Assembly (NCBI GenBank): GCA_945897725.1
Contig: CAMDFR010000016.1
Location: forward strand, 1-37,500
Length of the DNA stretch: 37,500 nt
Reading direction: 5' to 3'
Source: Chitinophaga pinensis
GTDB lineage: Bacteria > Bacteroidota > Bacteroidia > Chitinophagales > CAMDFR01
Under the pieces are notes generated by a model. The model had not been told where the DNA came from, searched no databases, and saw nothing but the letters and a program-made list of their open reading frames with translations. Shown here one piece after another: positions 27,481-35,865 of the stretch. The position numbers and the translations under genes are program-made. The stretch's first letter is position 1, and every line of letters begins with the position of its first letter.

Positions 27481-28728
27481 TTATACAAGCATTCGAACAG
27501 GATTTTCAATCAAACTTTTTAGCGTTTGAAGGAATAATGCCCCCTTCATACCATCAACAACACGATGGTCACAGCTAAGAGTAACCTTCATTACATTGGT
27601 TTCTACAACTGAACCATTCTTTAATTGCAACACTTTCTTAATACCTCCAACAGCCAAAATACAAGCATCTGGCGGATTAATAATCGCAGTAAACTCCTCG
27701 ATGCCCATCATGCCAAGATTAGAAATAGTGAACGTATTTCCTTGCATCTCTTGCGGCTGAATTTTTTTAGACTTAGCTTTTTCTGCAAATTCTTTGCTAC
27801 TCGTTGCAATCTGACTCAAACTCATTTGGTCTGCAAACTTAATAACCGGGACCAATAAGCCTTCTTCGACAGCCACTGCCATACCAATATGAATATGATT
27901 ATTAAAACGTATTTTATCCCCAAGCCAAGATGAATTTATCGCTGGATGTTGACGAAGCGACATAGCACATGCTTTAATGATGATGTCATTAAAAGACACT
28001 TTCACAGGCGAAACTACATTAATAGCCTCTCTACTATTCATTGCCTCATCCATATTAATTTCCATCGTCAGATAAAAATGAGGAGCTCCGAATTTACTTT
28101 CTGCTAATCGTTTAGCGATTGTTTTACGCATTTGCGATACAGCAATTTCGGTATAACTCTCTTGTCCAGGGATGGATACACTTGTTGTTTTTCCGTTAGA
28201 TTTATTCTGTAACGCAGCCTCGATATCCTTTCTAACAATTCTACCTTCTTCTCCGCTTCCATGTAATGTATTGATATCAATACCATTTTCTTTGGCAATA
28301 CTTTTTGCTAAAGGACTTGCCTTAACTCTCATATCAGCATTCCCATTTGACACAACACTGGAGGCTACATTTTCACTATTAGAAGCAAGAGTAGCAACAT
28401 CTGAAGTAGCATCAATTTTCTCTACAATTTTGTCAACAGAAACAGTTGGCTTTGCAGCAGCACCAGTGAGAAGAGCTTGGAAATCTTCACCTTCTTTGCC
28501 GATTATAGCGACCATGCCTTCGACAGGAATAGTATCACCACTTTTAGCGGTGACATGTAAAACCTTACCTCCTACAAAACTTTCCCATTCCATGGTTGCT
28601 TTATCAGTTTCTACTTCAGCGATGACATCACCAGGCTTAATGACATCACCAACTTTTATTTTCATATTTGCAATAACACCTTCTTCCATGGTGTCGCTCA
28701 TACGCGGGAGTTTTAGTACCTGTGCCAT
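27481..28728 (-). CDS. pdhC: Dihydrolipoyl acetyltransferase, E2 of pyruvate dehydrogenase
   Basis: 415 residues in classic E2 layout. A single N-terminal lipoyl domain (about 1-78) has K43 in ETDKATMEWES as the lipoylation site and the SDTMEEG start typical of pyruvate enzymes. A mobile linker follows, then the peripheral subunit-binding domain (about 130-170, KASPLAKSIAKENGI ... GRIVRKDIEA), and the catalytic core from about 190 to the end with DHRVVDG (H388, D392) as the acetyltransferase active site. It transfers the acetyl group to CoA. The genes for E1 and E3 are not in the window. It stands as a single-gene unit with its own promoter and terminator. A branched-chain 2-oxoacid E2 is a less likely alternative. 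Confidence 0.9.
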   Translation of the reverse strand: MAQVLKLPRMSDTMEEGVIANMKIKVGDVIKPGDVIAEVETDKATMEWESFVGGKVLHVTAKSGDTIPVEGMVAIIGKEGEDFQALLTGAAAKPTVSVDKIVEKIDATSDVATLASNSENVASSVVSNGNADMRVKASPLAKSIAKENGIDINTLHGSGEEGRIVRKDIEAALQNKSNGKTTSVSIPGQESYTEIAVSQMRKTIAKRLAESKFGAPHFYLTMEINMDEAMNSREAINVVSPVKVSFNDIIIKACAMSLRQHPAINSSWLGDKIRFNNHIHIGMAVAVEEGLLVPVIKFADQMSLSQIATSSKEFAEKAKSKKIQPQEMQGNTFTISNLGMMGIEEFTAIINPPDACILAVGGIKKVLQLKNGSVVETNVMKVTLSCDHRVVDGMKGALFLQTLKSLIENPVRMLV

Positions 28729-28763
28729 TTATATTGATTTTTATAATTTAATTAATCAGAAGG

Positions 28764-28771
28764 CAAAATTA
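28764..28771 (-). promoter_or_regulatory. Candidate -7 element for the E2 gene
   Basis: On the minus strand this reads TAATTTTG, an exact TAnnTTTG, 35 bases before the start codon. No clear TTTG lies at the -33 distance, so the call is moderate. Confidence 0.4.
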
Positions 28772-28927
28772 TAAATATTCAATTAAAAACACAGATTTTT
28801 CGCTGATTCACATAACTAATTTGTTTATTTCAGTATGGATTTAAGTATCGGAGCCAATAATTCTTTGAGCAAGATTGATTAAAGGTTATGAAAAAATATT
28901 AAATTTCAGAATTCTCAATATCCAAAA

Positions 28928-28947
28928 TACCAAACGTTTGTTTGGTA
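28928..28947. promoter_or_regulatory. Operator of the TetR regulator, site 1
   Basis: TACCAAAC-GTTT-GTTTGGTA: two perfect 8-base inverted arms with a 4-base spacer. A 19/20 match lies before fadN at 31642-31661. It covers the -33 box of the tetR promoter, so binding should block transcription (autorepression). An extra half-site GTTTGGTA at 28968-28975 overlaps the end of the -7 box. Confidence 0.75.
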
Positions 28948-28968
28948 ACAAATTAATTTCTAACTTTG
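28937..28968 (+). promoter_or_regulatory. tetR promoter
   Basis: TTTG (28937-28940; a second TTTG follows at 28941-28944), a 20-base spacer, then TAACTTTG (28961-28968), an exact Bacteroidota -7 box. Transcription would begin about 13 bases before the ATG at 28988. The -33 box lies inside operator site 1. Confidence 0.6.
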
Positions 28969-28987
28969 TTTGGTAAATTCATGAAGC

Positions 28988-29548
28988 ATGGCACGCAAAA
29001 AAGTAGACGAAAAAACAATCATCCTCAACTCGTTAAAATTATTTAGACAAAAGAGTTTTCACAACACAAGCATGGAGGATATTGCTACATCCTGTGGAAT
29101 TCTAAAAGGCAGTTTATACCACTATTTTAGCAGCAAGGAAGATCTGATGATTAAGGTAATAGATTTTGTTCATCAGTATTTCCAAAATGAAATATTTATT
29201 CATGCTTGGAATGAAAAACTGTCTGCCAAGCAAAAATTAAAAAAATTCTGTAGCGCTGCTGAAGATGTTTTCTTTGATAAAATATCTGGAAAACTTTATG
29301 GTAATATTGGAATTGAAAGCGCCCTAGTAATACCCGAGTTTAATACAAGTATAAGAGCTTTTTTTCAAGATTTTTTCAATGCGATTAAGCACATTTACAA
29401 AGAAAAGTTTAATGAGAAAACCGCAAATGAACTAGCAGAAAGAAGTGTTGCTGAAGTAGAGGGAAGCATTATGTTAGCAAGAATTTTCAATGATAAATCC
29501 TATATCATCAACACACATAAAAGAATGATTGAAAGGCTAGAAAAATAG
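28988..29548 (+). CDS. TetR-family transcriptional regulator, probable fatty-acid-metabolism repressor
   Basis: 186 residues. The N-terminal DNA-binding domain is typical of TetR: TIILNSLKLFRQKSFHNTSMEDIATSCGILKGSLYHYFSSKEDL is spread over residues 10-53, with the helix-turn-helix at about 28-47. The C-terminal ligand-binding part (about 60-186) has no signature I can name. An inverted repeat in its own promoter recurs before fadN, which points to repression of beta-oxidation genes, as TetR-type FadR does for fadNAE in Bacillus. The inducer would then be a long-chain acyl-CoA; that is inference by analogy. Confidence 0.9.
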   Translation: MARKKVDEKTIILNSLKLFRQKSFHNTSMEDIATSCGILKGSLYHYFSSKEDLMIKVIDFVHQYFQNEIFIHAWNEKLSAKQKLKKFCSAAEDVFFDKISGKLYGNIGIESALVIPEFNTSIRAFFQDFFNAIKHIYKEKFNEKTANELAERSVAEVEGSIMLARIFNDKSYIINTHKRMIERLEK

Positions 29549-29556
29549 AAACTTCC

Positions 29557-29572
29557 TTTGCCTAAAGGCAAA
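29557..29572. terminator. Weak hairpin between converging genes
   Basis: TTTGCC-TAAA-GGCAAA forms a 6-bp stem with a 4-base loop, 9 bases after the tetR stop and 18 bases from the stop of the converging HD gene. The T-runs are short, so termination in either direction is only plausible. Confidence 0.35.
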
Positions 29573-29589
29573 ACAATTTGGTAGATAAA

Positions 29590-30180
29590 TTAGATTTGAT
29601 GACCCAATTTTAGTTTCAATTTCTCGAGATTTTTCGCTTTCATCTGCTCTCTATTTTCTTTACAAAATGAAGTAAAAAAAGTGTGTTGTTCTAAAAATGA
29701 AATCTGAATTTTAAGCCATTCATCTTGACTTAGAGAAGGATTTGAATGAATGATTTCTAAATATAAATTCTGAGAAACAGTATCATATTGATCAGTACCT
29801 AGATATTCTAAATCTGCATCTGCCAAAATCTCCTCCATCAAGTTCTTAGGCTTCTGTGGAATCTTTGTCGCAAGAATCATGTTGCAGATTACGTTAATCT
29901 CTGTTTTATTATATCCATAAAGAGGAAGTTTTTTCTTCGCTATTTCACAGCTTGCCTCTTCATGTCCTGCCTGCGTTAACATAAAGCCTGAGTCATGTAA
30001 CAAGGCAGCTGTTTTTATGAGACGAATATCTTTTGCAGAAACTTTTTCTTGATCAGCTATATATGTTGCCAAGGATAGTACATACTTAGTATGACTTACA
30101 GAATGGTAGGATAAGTGACTAGGAAGGCTATTTCCTAGCTCATTTATAACATTTTGGTATAGTTTATCGAATTCAACCAT
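29590..30180 (-). CDS. HD-domain phosphohydrolase-like protein
   Basis: 196 residues with the metal ligands of an HD domain in order: H26 or H30 (YHSVSHTKYV), H62-D63 in LLHDSGF, H73-E74 in AGHEEAS, and D121/D123 in LADADLEYLG. These support a metal-dependent phosphohydrolase fold. Substrate is unknown; nucleotides and nucleotide second messengers are common for the superfamily. It lies 3 bases after the YitT-family gene and should share its transcript. Confidence 0.85.
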   Translation of the reverse strand: MVEFDKLYQNVINELGNSLPSHLSYHSVSHTKYVLSLATYIADQEKVSAKDIRLIKTAALLHDSGFMLTQAGHEEASCEIAKKKLPLYGYNKTEINVICNMILATKIPQKPKNLMEEILADADLEYLGTDQYDTVSQNLYLEIIHSNPSLSQDEWLKIQISFLEQHTFFTSFCKENREQMKAKNLEKLKLKLGHQI

Positions 30181-30183
30181 TTG

Positions 30184-31098
30184 CTAATGTCCGCTTTTAT
30201 GTTTTATTACACCTCCTTTCACCTCCTTTATGCTTTGAACAAACATGAATGCTGCCGGGTCAATCAACAACACTGCCTCTTTAATACGTAATACCTCTAA
30301 CCTTGTTACAATAGTTAAAATGATGTCACAATCATTTTTGATATCAAAGGCTCCAGGTAAATACCCCCTCTCACCTTTATACACCGATATTCCTTTCCTA
30401 AGTTCATTTACAATCATTGTTTTAATCTCTTCACTTTGGCTTGAAATAATATTTAATGCTGTATATTCCTCAATACCGTCTACCACATAATCCACTGTTT
30501 TCATAGCTGTAAAATAAGTGATGATAGAATACATGGCTGTTTCAACACCAAATTTATAGGCAGCACTAAGAAAAATGAAGGAATTCATAATCATAATGAT
30601 TTCGCTAATGGTCAAGCCAATTTTTTTTGTTGTATATACTGCAATAATTTCAGCACCATCTATAACTCCTCCTCCCCTGATGATTAACCCCATTCCCAAT
30701 CCAATAAAAAAACCTCCAAAAAGTGCAATCAACAATTTATCTGAAGTCACTGGCGTGATGGGAATCATCAAGCCTATAGCCAATAAGAAGATAGCTATAC
30801 ATGCTTGAATAGCGAATGTTTTTCCAATCTTCTTGTAACCTATATAAATAAAAGGCAAATTGATAACAATTAATAAAATATTCAGATTAATGTGCGTTAC
30901 TTCATGCAATAGTATAGATATACCAGTAACACCACCATCTAAAAAGTGATTGGGTACCATGAACCCTTTTAGAGCGAATATTGCAAAGCCAACACCAAAC
31001 AGCAAATACAAAATATTGTGCCATGCAAAAATCACCTTCCAATCAATACTTTCTCTATAATGTTTGTTCAAATTAAAATCTAATCTTTGGTAAAACAT
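30184..31098 (-). CDS. YitT-family membrane protein (DUF161/DUF2179)
   Basis: 304 residues. Five to six membrane segments (about 27-47, 62-85, 90-112, 120-146, 155-185) contain the family's FALKGFMVPNHFLDGGVTGIS and GGGVIDGAEIIAVYT blocks. A soluble C-terminal domain follows (about 215-300, ALNIISSQSEEIKTMIVNEL ... YKGERGY ... VLLIDPAAFMFVQSIKEVKGG). This two-part layout defines the YitT family; the function is not established. It heads a two-gene unit with the HD protein. Confidence 0.9.
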   Translation of the reverse strand: MFYQRLDFNLNKHYRESIDWKVIFAWHNILYLLFGVGFAIFALKGFMVPNHFLDGGVTGISILLHEVTHINLNILLIVINLPFIYIGYKKIGKTFAIQACIAIFLLAIGLMIPITPVTSDKLLIALFGGFFIGLGMGLIIRGGGVIDGAEIIAVYTTKKIGLTISEIIMIMNSFIFLSAAYKFGVETAMYSIITYFTAMKTVDYVVDGIEEYTALNIISSQSEEIKTMIVNELRKGISVYKGERGYLPGAFDIKNDCDIILTIVTRLEVLRIKEAVLLIDPAAFMFVQSIKEVKGGVIKHKSGH

Positions 31099-31334
31099 GT
31101 AAATGTATATAGATTTTTCGAATTCTGGACTGAATTTAATATCAGGAATATTGAAACTTCAATAATTTCATGACCATGCATCCTATCGCAATATAGTGGT
31201 AAACTACTATCTATACCCACCCAAACTATACAAAAAAAGTTAGACTGCAAATATATTTACGCATTCAACTTCAGATGATACATTCAAACTTATAGACTTT
31301 GGTAGATTCTGTATATTTGTTAGAAATAAGATAT

Positions 31335-31613
31335 ATGAAATTGATTCACTTCATGCTTATGGCAATCCTATTTTTATTCGATTTATTTGTTCTGTATGTT
31401 TTGTTTACCCAAACGCTTTACAAAGATTCTTTGTTTGAAGTGCAAAAACAATCTAATGTTAGTTATAGAGAAGTCATCCATTTTATTGGCCGCGGCAACG
31501 ATATATTTCTGAATGTTTACAACCCAATAGCTAATAGAATGTATTGCAAACCAACCATTGTTTTTGTCCACGATGATGCTTTTATAACGGATAATGCAGC
31601 ATTTGCTATGTAA
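31335..31613 (+). pseudogene. Truncated alpha/beta-hydrolase (esterase) remnant with N-terminal membrane helix
   Basis: 92 residues from ATG 31335 (the frame extends to 31299). A hydrophobic helix lies at about residues 3-24. Then SYREVIHFIGRGNDIFLNVYNP and KPTIVFVHDDAFITDN read like the opening strands of carboxylesterase-type hydrolases (xxLxVYxP, then PxVVFxHGGxF). The frame ends there, before any nucleophile Ser, Asp or His, and the oxyanion HGG is replaced by HDD. Following sequence in the same frame does not resume the fold. I read it as a degraded 5' remnant; a small membrane protein in its own right is the alternative. A TATATTTG box (31312-31319) precedes it. Confidence 0.45.
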
Positions 31614-31641
31614 AAAACAAAGTTATTGGATAGAATTATTT

Positions 31642-31661
31642 TACCAAACGTTTGTTTGATA
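31642..31661. promoter_or_regulatory. Operator of the TetR regulator, site 2 (fadN)
   Basis: TACCAAAC-GTTT-GTTTGATA differs from site 1 only at the third base from the end. It covers the TTTG boxes of the fadN promoter, 91 bases before the fadN start codon, so binding of the TetR protein should repress fadNA. Confidence 0.75.
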
Positions 31662-31685
31662 ATATTAATATTAATATTAAATTTG
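31655..31685 (+). promoter_or_regulatory. fadNA promoter
   Basis: TTTG (31655-31658), a 19-base spacer and TAAATTTG (31678-31685) match the Bacteroidota promoter, with a leader of about 60 bases. A second box TAACTTTG (31738-31745), identical to that of tetR, lies just before the start codon but has a poorly spaced -33 and would give a leaderless message. Confidence 0.6.
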
Positions 31686-31751
31686 CTTTAAAATGAACGG
31701 ATATTAGTCTCTACGTTTTTTGTCTTTAATAATAACTTAACTTTGGATATC

Positions 31752-34148
31752 ATGATAGGATCATCTCACAGAAAAATTAAAAAAGTAGCCGTATTAGGTT
31801 CTGGTGTCATGGGCTCAAGATTAGCATGTCACTTTGCAAATATTGGTTTACAAACAATACTGCTAGATATTGTCCCCTTTGACCTTAGCGAGGAGGAAAA
31901 AAAGATTCCTGCAGCAAGAAATAGGATTGTAAATAGGGACTTGGATAGCACAATCAAGTCCAACCCCTCTCCCATTTATGATAAAAGTTTTATCAGCAGA
32001 ATTAAAACAGGAAACTTTGATGATAATATGGAATGGATCAAAGACTGTGATTGGGTTTTAGAGGCCGTGATTGAAAATATTGATATTAAAAAATCTGTCT
32101 TTGAGAAAGTAGAAAAGTATAGAAAGCCAGGTACTCTTATCACTTCAAATACTTCAGGCATTCCTATTCATCAGATGACGGAAGGAAGGTCTGAGGATTT
32201 TAAAAAGCACTTTTGTGGTACTCACTTTTTTAATCCTCCTCGATATTTGAAGTTATTGGAAGTAATTCCGACTGACCAAACAGATGCTGAAGTGGTTGAT
32301 TTCCTAATGAATTATGGGGCAAGATATTTAGGCAAAACCATGGTACTTTGCAAAGATACTCCTGCCTTTATAGCCAACAGAGTTGGTGTATTCAGCATCA
32401 TGGCTATCTTTCATTTGATGAAAGAAATGGACATGACCATTGAAGAAATAGATGCTTTCACTGGACCACTTACTGGTCGTCCTAAATCTGCAACTTTCAG
32501 GACTTGTGATGTTGTTGGTATTGATACTTTAGTGAAAGTAGCCAAAGGTGTTTATGATAATTGTCCAGAAGATGAAGCAAAAAATTTGTTTGAAATTCCT
32601 GAGTATGTGAATAAATTAGTAGAGAATAAATGGTTTGGAGATAAGACTGGACAAGGCTTCTATAAAAAAGATCGAACGAATGGTGCCAATGTCATTTACG
32701 CATTAGACACTAAAACTTTTGAATATAAAGTCAGTCAAAAACCAAAGTTTGCCTCTATTGCTGCCGTAAAACCTATTGAAGATTTAAAGGAAAGATTGAA
32801 AGCACTTAATAAACAAACAGATAAAGGTGCTGAGTTTCTTAAAAAACTAGGTTTTCATTTATACCAATATGTATCAAAAAGAATTCCTGAAATATCCGAT
32901 GAAATTTATCGCTTAGATGATGCCATGCGTGCTGGTTTTGGTTGGGAGATTGGTCCTTTCGAGAATTGGGATGTGGTAGGTGTTGAAAATACTGTTTCTT
33001 CCATGAAAGAGGCTGGATTTATTTGTGCTCCCTGGATTGAAGAAATGTTGGCTGCCGGAAATAAGACTTTTTATAAAGTGGAGAAAGGACAAAAGTATTA
33101 TTATGATATGCTTAGTAAAGCATATAAACTCATTCCAGGACAAGACAGATTCATCATCTTGGATAACTTGAGGACGAATCAGGCGGTTTGGAAAAATTCA
33201 GCATGTACACTACACGACCTTGGTGATGGTGTTTTGAATTTAGAATGGAATACAAAAATGAATTCCATTGGAGGAGAAGTGATTGAAGGTATCAATAAAT
33301 CTATAGAAATTGCTGAAAAAGATTGGAAAGGTATTATCATGGGGAATGATGCTGCCACTTTTTCAGCTGGTGCAAACATCGGAATGATCTTCATGTTGGC
33401 AATTGAAGAAGAATGGGATGAGCTAAATTTTGCCATCAAATTATTTCAAGATACAATGATGAGATGTCGCTATTCTTCTATTCCAGTGGTGGTTGCGCCA
33501 CATGGTTTAACCCTTGGTGGCGCATGCGAAATGACCATGCATAGTGATGCTGCAATGGTAGCTGCAGAAACATATATTGGATTAGTTGAAGTAGGTGTGG
33601 GTGTAATACCAGGAGGAGGAGGAACCAAAGAAATGGCCTTGCGAGCTAGTGATGCCTATTATAATGGAGATCCTCAATTACCGACCTTACAAGAAAAATT
33701 CATCACCATCGCGACAGCCAAAGTCGCAACGTCTGCTTACGAAGGTTTTAATATTGGTGTCTTAGATAAAAAGAAAGATCATGTAGTTGTAAATCAAGAT
33801 ATGCTTATTGCAGAAGCTAAGAAAAAAGTAATTGAATTGGCTGATGCCGGTTATGTTCAACCAGTTCGAAGAACTGATATTGAAGTCTTGGGAAGAACTG
33901 GATTAGGCGCTTTATATGCTGGTGCAGCTGCATTTAATGTGGGTGCTTATGCAAGTGAACATGACATGAAAGTTGCTAAAAAATTAGCATATGTAATTTG
34001 TGGAGGAGATTTGAGCGAAAAAACCAAAGTGAGTGAACAATATTTGTTGGATCTTGAACGCGAAGCCTTTTTAAGTTTATGCGGTGAAAAGAAAACCTTG
34101 GAAAGGATTCAGAGTATTTTAACTTCAGGTAAACCATTGCGCAATTAA
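31752..34148 (+). CDS. fadN: 3-hydroxyacyl-CoA dehydrogenase / enoyl-CoA hydratase, FadN type
   Basis: 798 residues from ATG 31752; a TTG three codons upstream is also open. The dehydrogenase comes first: NAD loop GSGVMG (16-21), catalytic H158 in GTHFFNPPRY and E170. A second dehydrogenase C-terminal domain follows (about 360-470). The enoyl-CoA hydratase/crotonase fold is last (about 485-700), with FSAGANI (537-543), GLTLGGACE (E593) and GLVEVGVGVIPGGGGT (E613). This order is the reverse of E. coli FadB and is that of Bacillus FadN. It performs hydration and oxidation of the beta-oxidation cycle. Thiolase follows 23 bases later. The operator in its promoter suggests control by the nearby TetR protein. 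Confidence 0.93.
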   Translation: MIGSSHRKIKKVAVLGSGVMGSRLACHFANIGLQTILLDIVPFDLSEEEKKIPAARNRIVNRDLDSTIKSNPSPIYDKSFISRIKTGNFDDNMEWIKDCDWVLEAVIENIDIKKSVFEKVEKYRKPGTLITSNTSGIPIHQMTEGRSEDFKKHFCGTHFFNPPRYLKLLEVIPTDQTDAEVVDFLMNYGARYLGKTMVLCKDTPAFIANRVGVFSIMAIFHLMKEMDMTIEEIDAFTGPLTGRPKSATFRTCDVVGIDTLVKVAKGVYDNCPEDEAKNLFEIPEYVNKLVENKWFGDKTGQGFYKKDRTNGANVIYALDTKTFEYKVSQKPKFASIAAVKPIEDLKERLKALNKQTDKGAEFLKKLGFHLYQYVSKRIPEISDEIYRLDDAMRAGFGWEIGPFENWDVVGVENTVSSMKEAGFICAPWIEEMLAAGNKTFYKVEKGQKYYYDMLSKAYKLIPGQDRFIILDNLRTNQAVWKNSACTLHDLGDGVLNLEWNTKMNSIGGEVIEGINKSIEIAEKDWKGIIMGNDAATFSAGANIGMIFMLAIEEEWDELNFAIKLFQDTMMRCRYSSIPVVVAPHGLTLGGACEMTMHSDAAMVAAETYIGLVEVGVGVIPGGGGTKEMALRASDAYYNGDPQLPTLQEKFITIATAKVATSAYEGFNIGVLDKKKDHVVVNQDMLIAEAKKKVIELADAGYVQPVRRTDIEVLGRTGLGALYAGAAAFNVGAYASEHDMKVAKKLAYVICGGDLSEKTKVSEQYLLDLEREAFLSLCGEKKTLERIQSILTSGKPLRN

Positions 34149-34171
34149 TTAATCAGATTTAAAAATTTAAC

Positions 34172-35350
34172 ATGGAAGCATATATAGTAAAGGGATTTAG
34201 AACAGCAGTTGGCAAAGCCGGTAAAGGTGGATTCAGATTTATGAGTCCAATAGATTTGGGGGCAATGGTGATTAATCATTTATTGTCAACCACTCCTGAA
34301 CTGGATCCATTAAGAGTTGACGATTTAATTGTTGGAAATGCTGTACCTGAGGCAGAGCAAGGATTACAAATGGCAAGATGGGTTGCACTTCGTTCTGGCT
34401 TACCAGAAAGTGTCGGAGGCGTAACTGTTAATAGATATTGCGGTTCAGGAGTGGAAACACTTGCCATGGCAACCGCTAAGATTAAAGCTGGTATGGGCGA
34501 TTGCATAATCGCAGGAGGAACAGAAAGCATGAGTCTTGTTCCAACAATTGGTTTTAAAACAGTACCAAATTATGCTATTGCTAAAGATCATGCCGATTAC
34601 TTTATCGGCATGGGATTAACTGCTGAATTAGTTGCTGAAAAGTATGGCGTTACAAGAGAGCAACAAGACGAATTTTCTTTTAACTCACATCAAAAAGCGC
34701 TCAAAGCTATTGCTGACTGTAAGTTTAAGGATGAGATTGTTCCCATAGAAGTTGAACAAGTTTATTATGAAGATGGCAAAAAGAAAACAAAGAAATATAT
34801 TGTAGATACTGATGAAGGTCCAAGAAAAGATACTTCTCTAGAAGGATTAGCGAAACTAAAACCAGTATTTAAATTGAATGGGACTGTGACTGCTGGTAAT
34901 TCTTCACAAACCTCTGATGGTGCATCATTCTGCATTGTGATGAGTGAAAGGATGGTGAAGGAACTCAACTTAACTCCAATTGCACGAATCATAACCTCAG
35001 CCACTGTTGGTGTAGATCCCCGTCTCATGGGCATTGGGCCAGTAGCAGCCATTCCAAAAGCATTGAAACAAGCAGGCCTAAATATTTCAGATATAGATTT
35101 AATTGAACTGAACGAGGCATTTGCTGCCCAATCTCTTGGTGTATTAAAAAGCTTGCCTTATATCAATCCTGATATTGTTAATGTGAATGGAGGGGCTATT
35201 GCATTAGGCCATCCCCTTGGATGCAGCGGCACCAAATTATCTGTTCAATTATTTAATGAATTGAGAAGAAGAAATAAAAAATATGGAATGGTGACAGCCT
35301 GTATTGGAGGAGGACAGGGTATTGCAGGGGTGTATGAGTTATTGAATTAG
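34172..35350 (+). CDS. fadA: Acetyl-CoA acyltransferase (3-ketoacyl-CoA thiolase)
   Basis: 392 residues, the normal thiolase length. Nucleophile C90 in VNRYCGSGVE, N314-E315-A316 in ELNEAF, H347 in GAIALGHPLGCSG and C377 in TACIGGGQG are all present, so both the cleavage and acid/base residues are intact. It cleaves 3-ketoacyl-CoA with CoA to acetyl-CoA and a shortened acyl-CoA, completing the cycle begun by FadN. The operon fadN-fadA matches Bacillus fadNA; no acyl-CoA dehydrogenase (fadE) follows here. Confidence 0.94.
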   Translation: MEAYIVKGFRTAVGKAGKGGFRFMSPIDLGAMVINHLLSTTPELDPLRVDDLIVGNAVPEAEQGLQMARWVALRSGLPESVGGVTVNRYCGSGVETLAMATAKIKAGMGDCIIAGGTESMSLVPTIGFKTVPNYAIAKDHADYFIGMGLTAELVAEKYGVTREQQDEFSFNSHQKALKAIADCKFKDEIVPIEVEQVYYEDGKKKTKKYIVDTDEGPRKDTSLEGLAKLKPVFKLNGTVTAGNSSQTSDGASFCIVMSERMVKELNLTPIARIITSATVGVDPRLMGIGPVAAIPKALKQAGLNISDIDLIELNEAFAAQSLGVLKSLPYINPDIVNVNGGAIALGHPLGCSGTKLSVQLFNELRRRNKKYGMVTACIGGGQGIAGVYELLN

Positions 35351-35672
35351 TACTACTGTATTTTAGATTCTCTTTTTGATCCGCATTATAAGCATTAAAT
35401 TCTTATGAACCTAATTCACTAACTATTACTATTCATCAGATTCTAACGTATTAGAATCTATCAATAAGAAAATTAGCTTAACAATACTATCCACAGCAGG
35501 TATTCCTATTTTAAAAAGCCGGTAATCCTACAATCAAAATATCTTATTTTGATAAAGACACTTTTGCAATCCTAGCTGGAAAAGTCTAAAATCATTGACA
35601 TGCATTTTTAGATAATGACTTTAAAAAATGTTAGCTTAGGAAGTAAAGTCAAATTAAATAGGCTATAAATGA
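35351..35672. other. Gene-free stretch after fadA
   Basis: I find no complete gene. A perfect inverted repeat AGATTCTAA-CGTA-TTAGAATCT lies at 35438-35459, 88 bases after the fadA stop; it has no T-run, so it is either a weak terminator or a binding site. Two short open stretches in different frames (about 35439-35523 and 35521-35589, the latter ending FDKDTFAILAGKV) could be a decayed gene fragment, but I cannot identify it. Confidence 0.35.
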
Positions 35673-35703
35673 AAAAGCCTATCCGAAACACGGATAGGCT
35701 TTT
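35673..35703 (-). terminator. Terminator of the rRNA operon
   Basis: Perfect 13-bp stem AAAAGCCTATCCG/CGGATAGGCTTTT with a 5-base loop, just downstream of 5S rRNA on the minus strand. T-runs on both sides make it usable in both directions, so it may also stop read-through from fadNA. Confidence 0.85.
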
Positions 35704-35711
35704 ATTATAAG

Positions 35712-35820
35712 TTGGCGGCGACCTACTCTCCCTGTTGTTACACAAGTACCATCGGAGCTATAGGGCTTAACTACTCTGTTCGGAATGGGAAGAGGTGATC
35801 CCCTATGCTATAGCCACCAT
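35712..35820 (-). rRNA. rrf: 5S ribosomal RNA
   Basis: On the minus strand the sequence opens TGGTGGC and closes GCCGCCA, forming the terminal helix. Inside, CCCATTCCGAACAGAGTAGTTAAG is the universal 5S core and GGGAGAGTAGGTCG precedes the 3' end. Length about 107-109. Ends are set by the helix and may be off by a base or two. Confidence 0.93.
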
Positions 35821-35865
35821 TAAACTTTTAGACATATTGGTACATAATAAAATTAATAAAAATTA

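Noticed and set aside
28172-28774. 200-codon plus-strand frame opposite the E2 gene
   Set aside because: Fully antisense to a well-conserved E2; the translation has no recognisable domain and the composition of a codon shadow.
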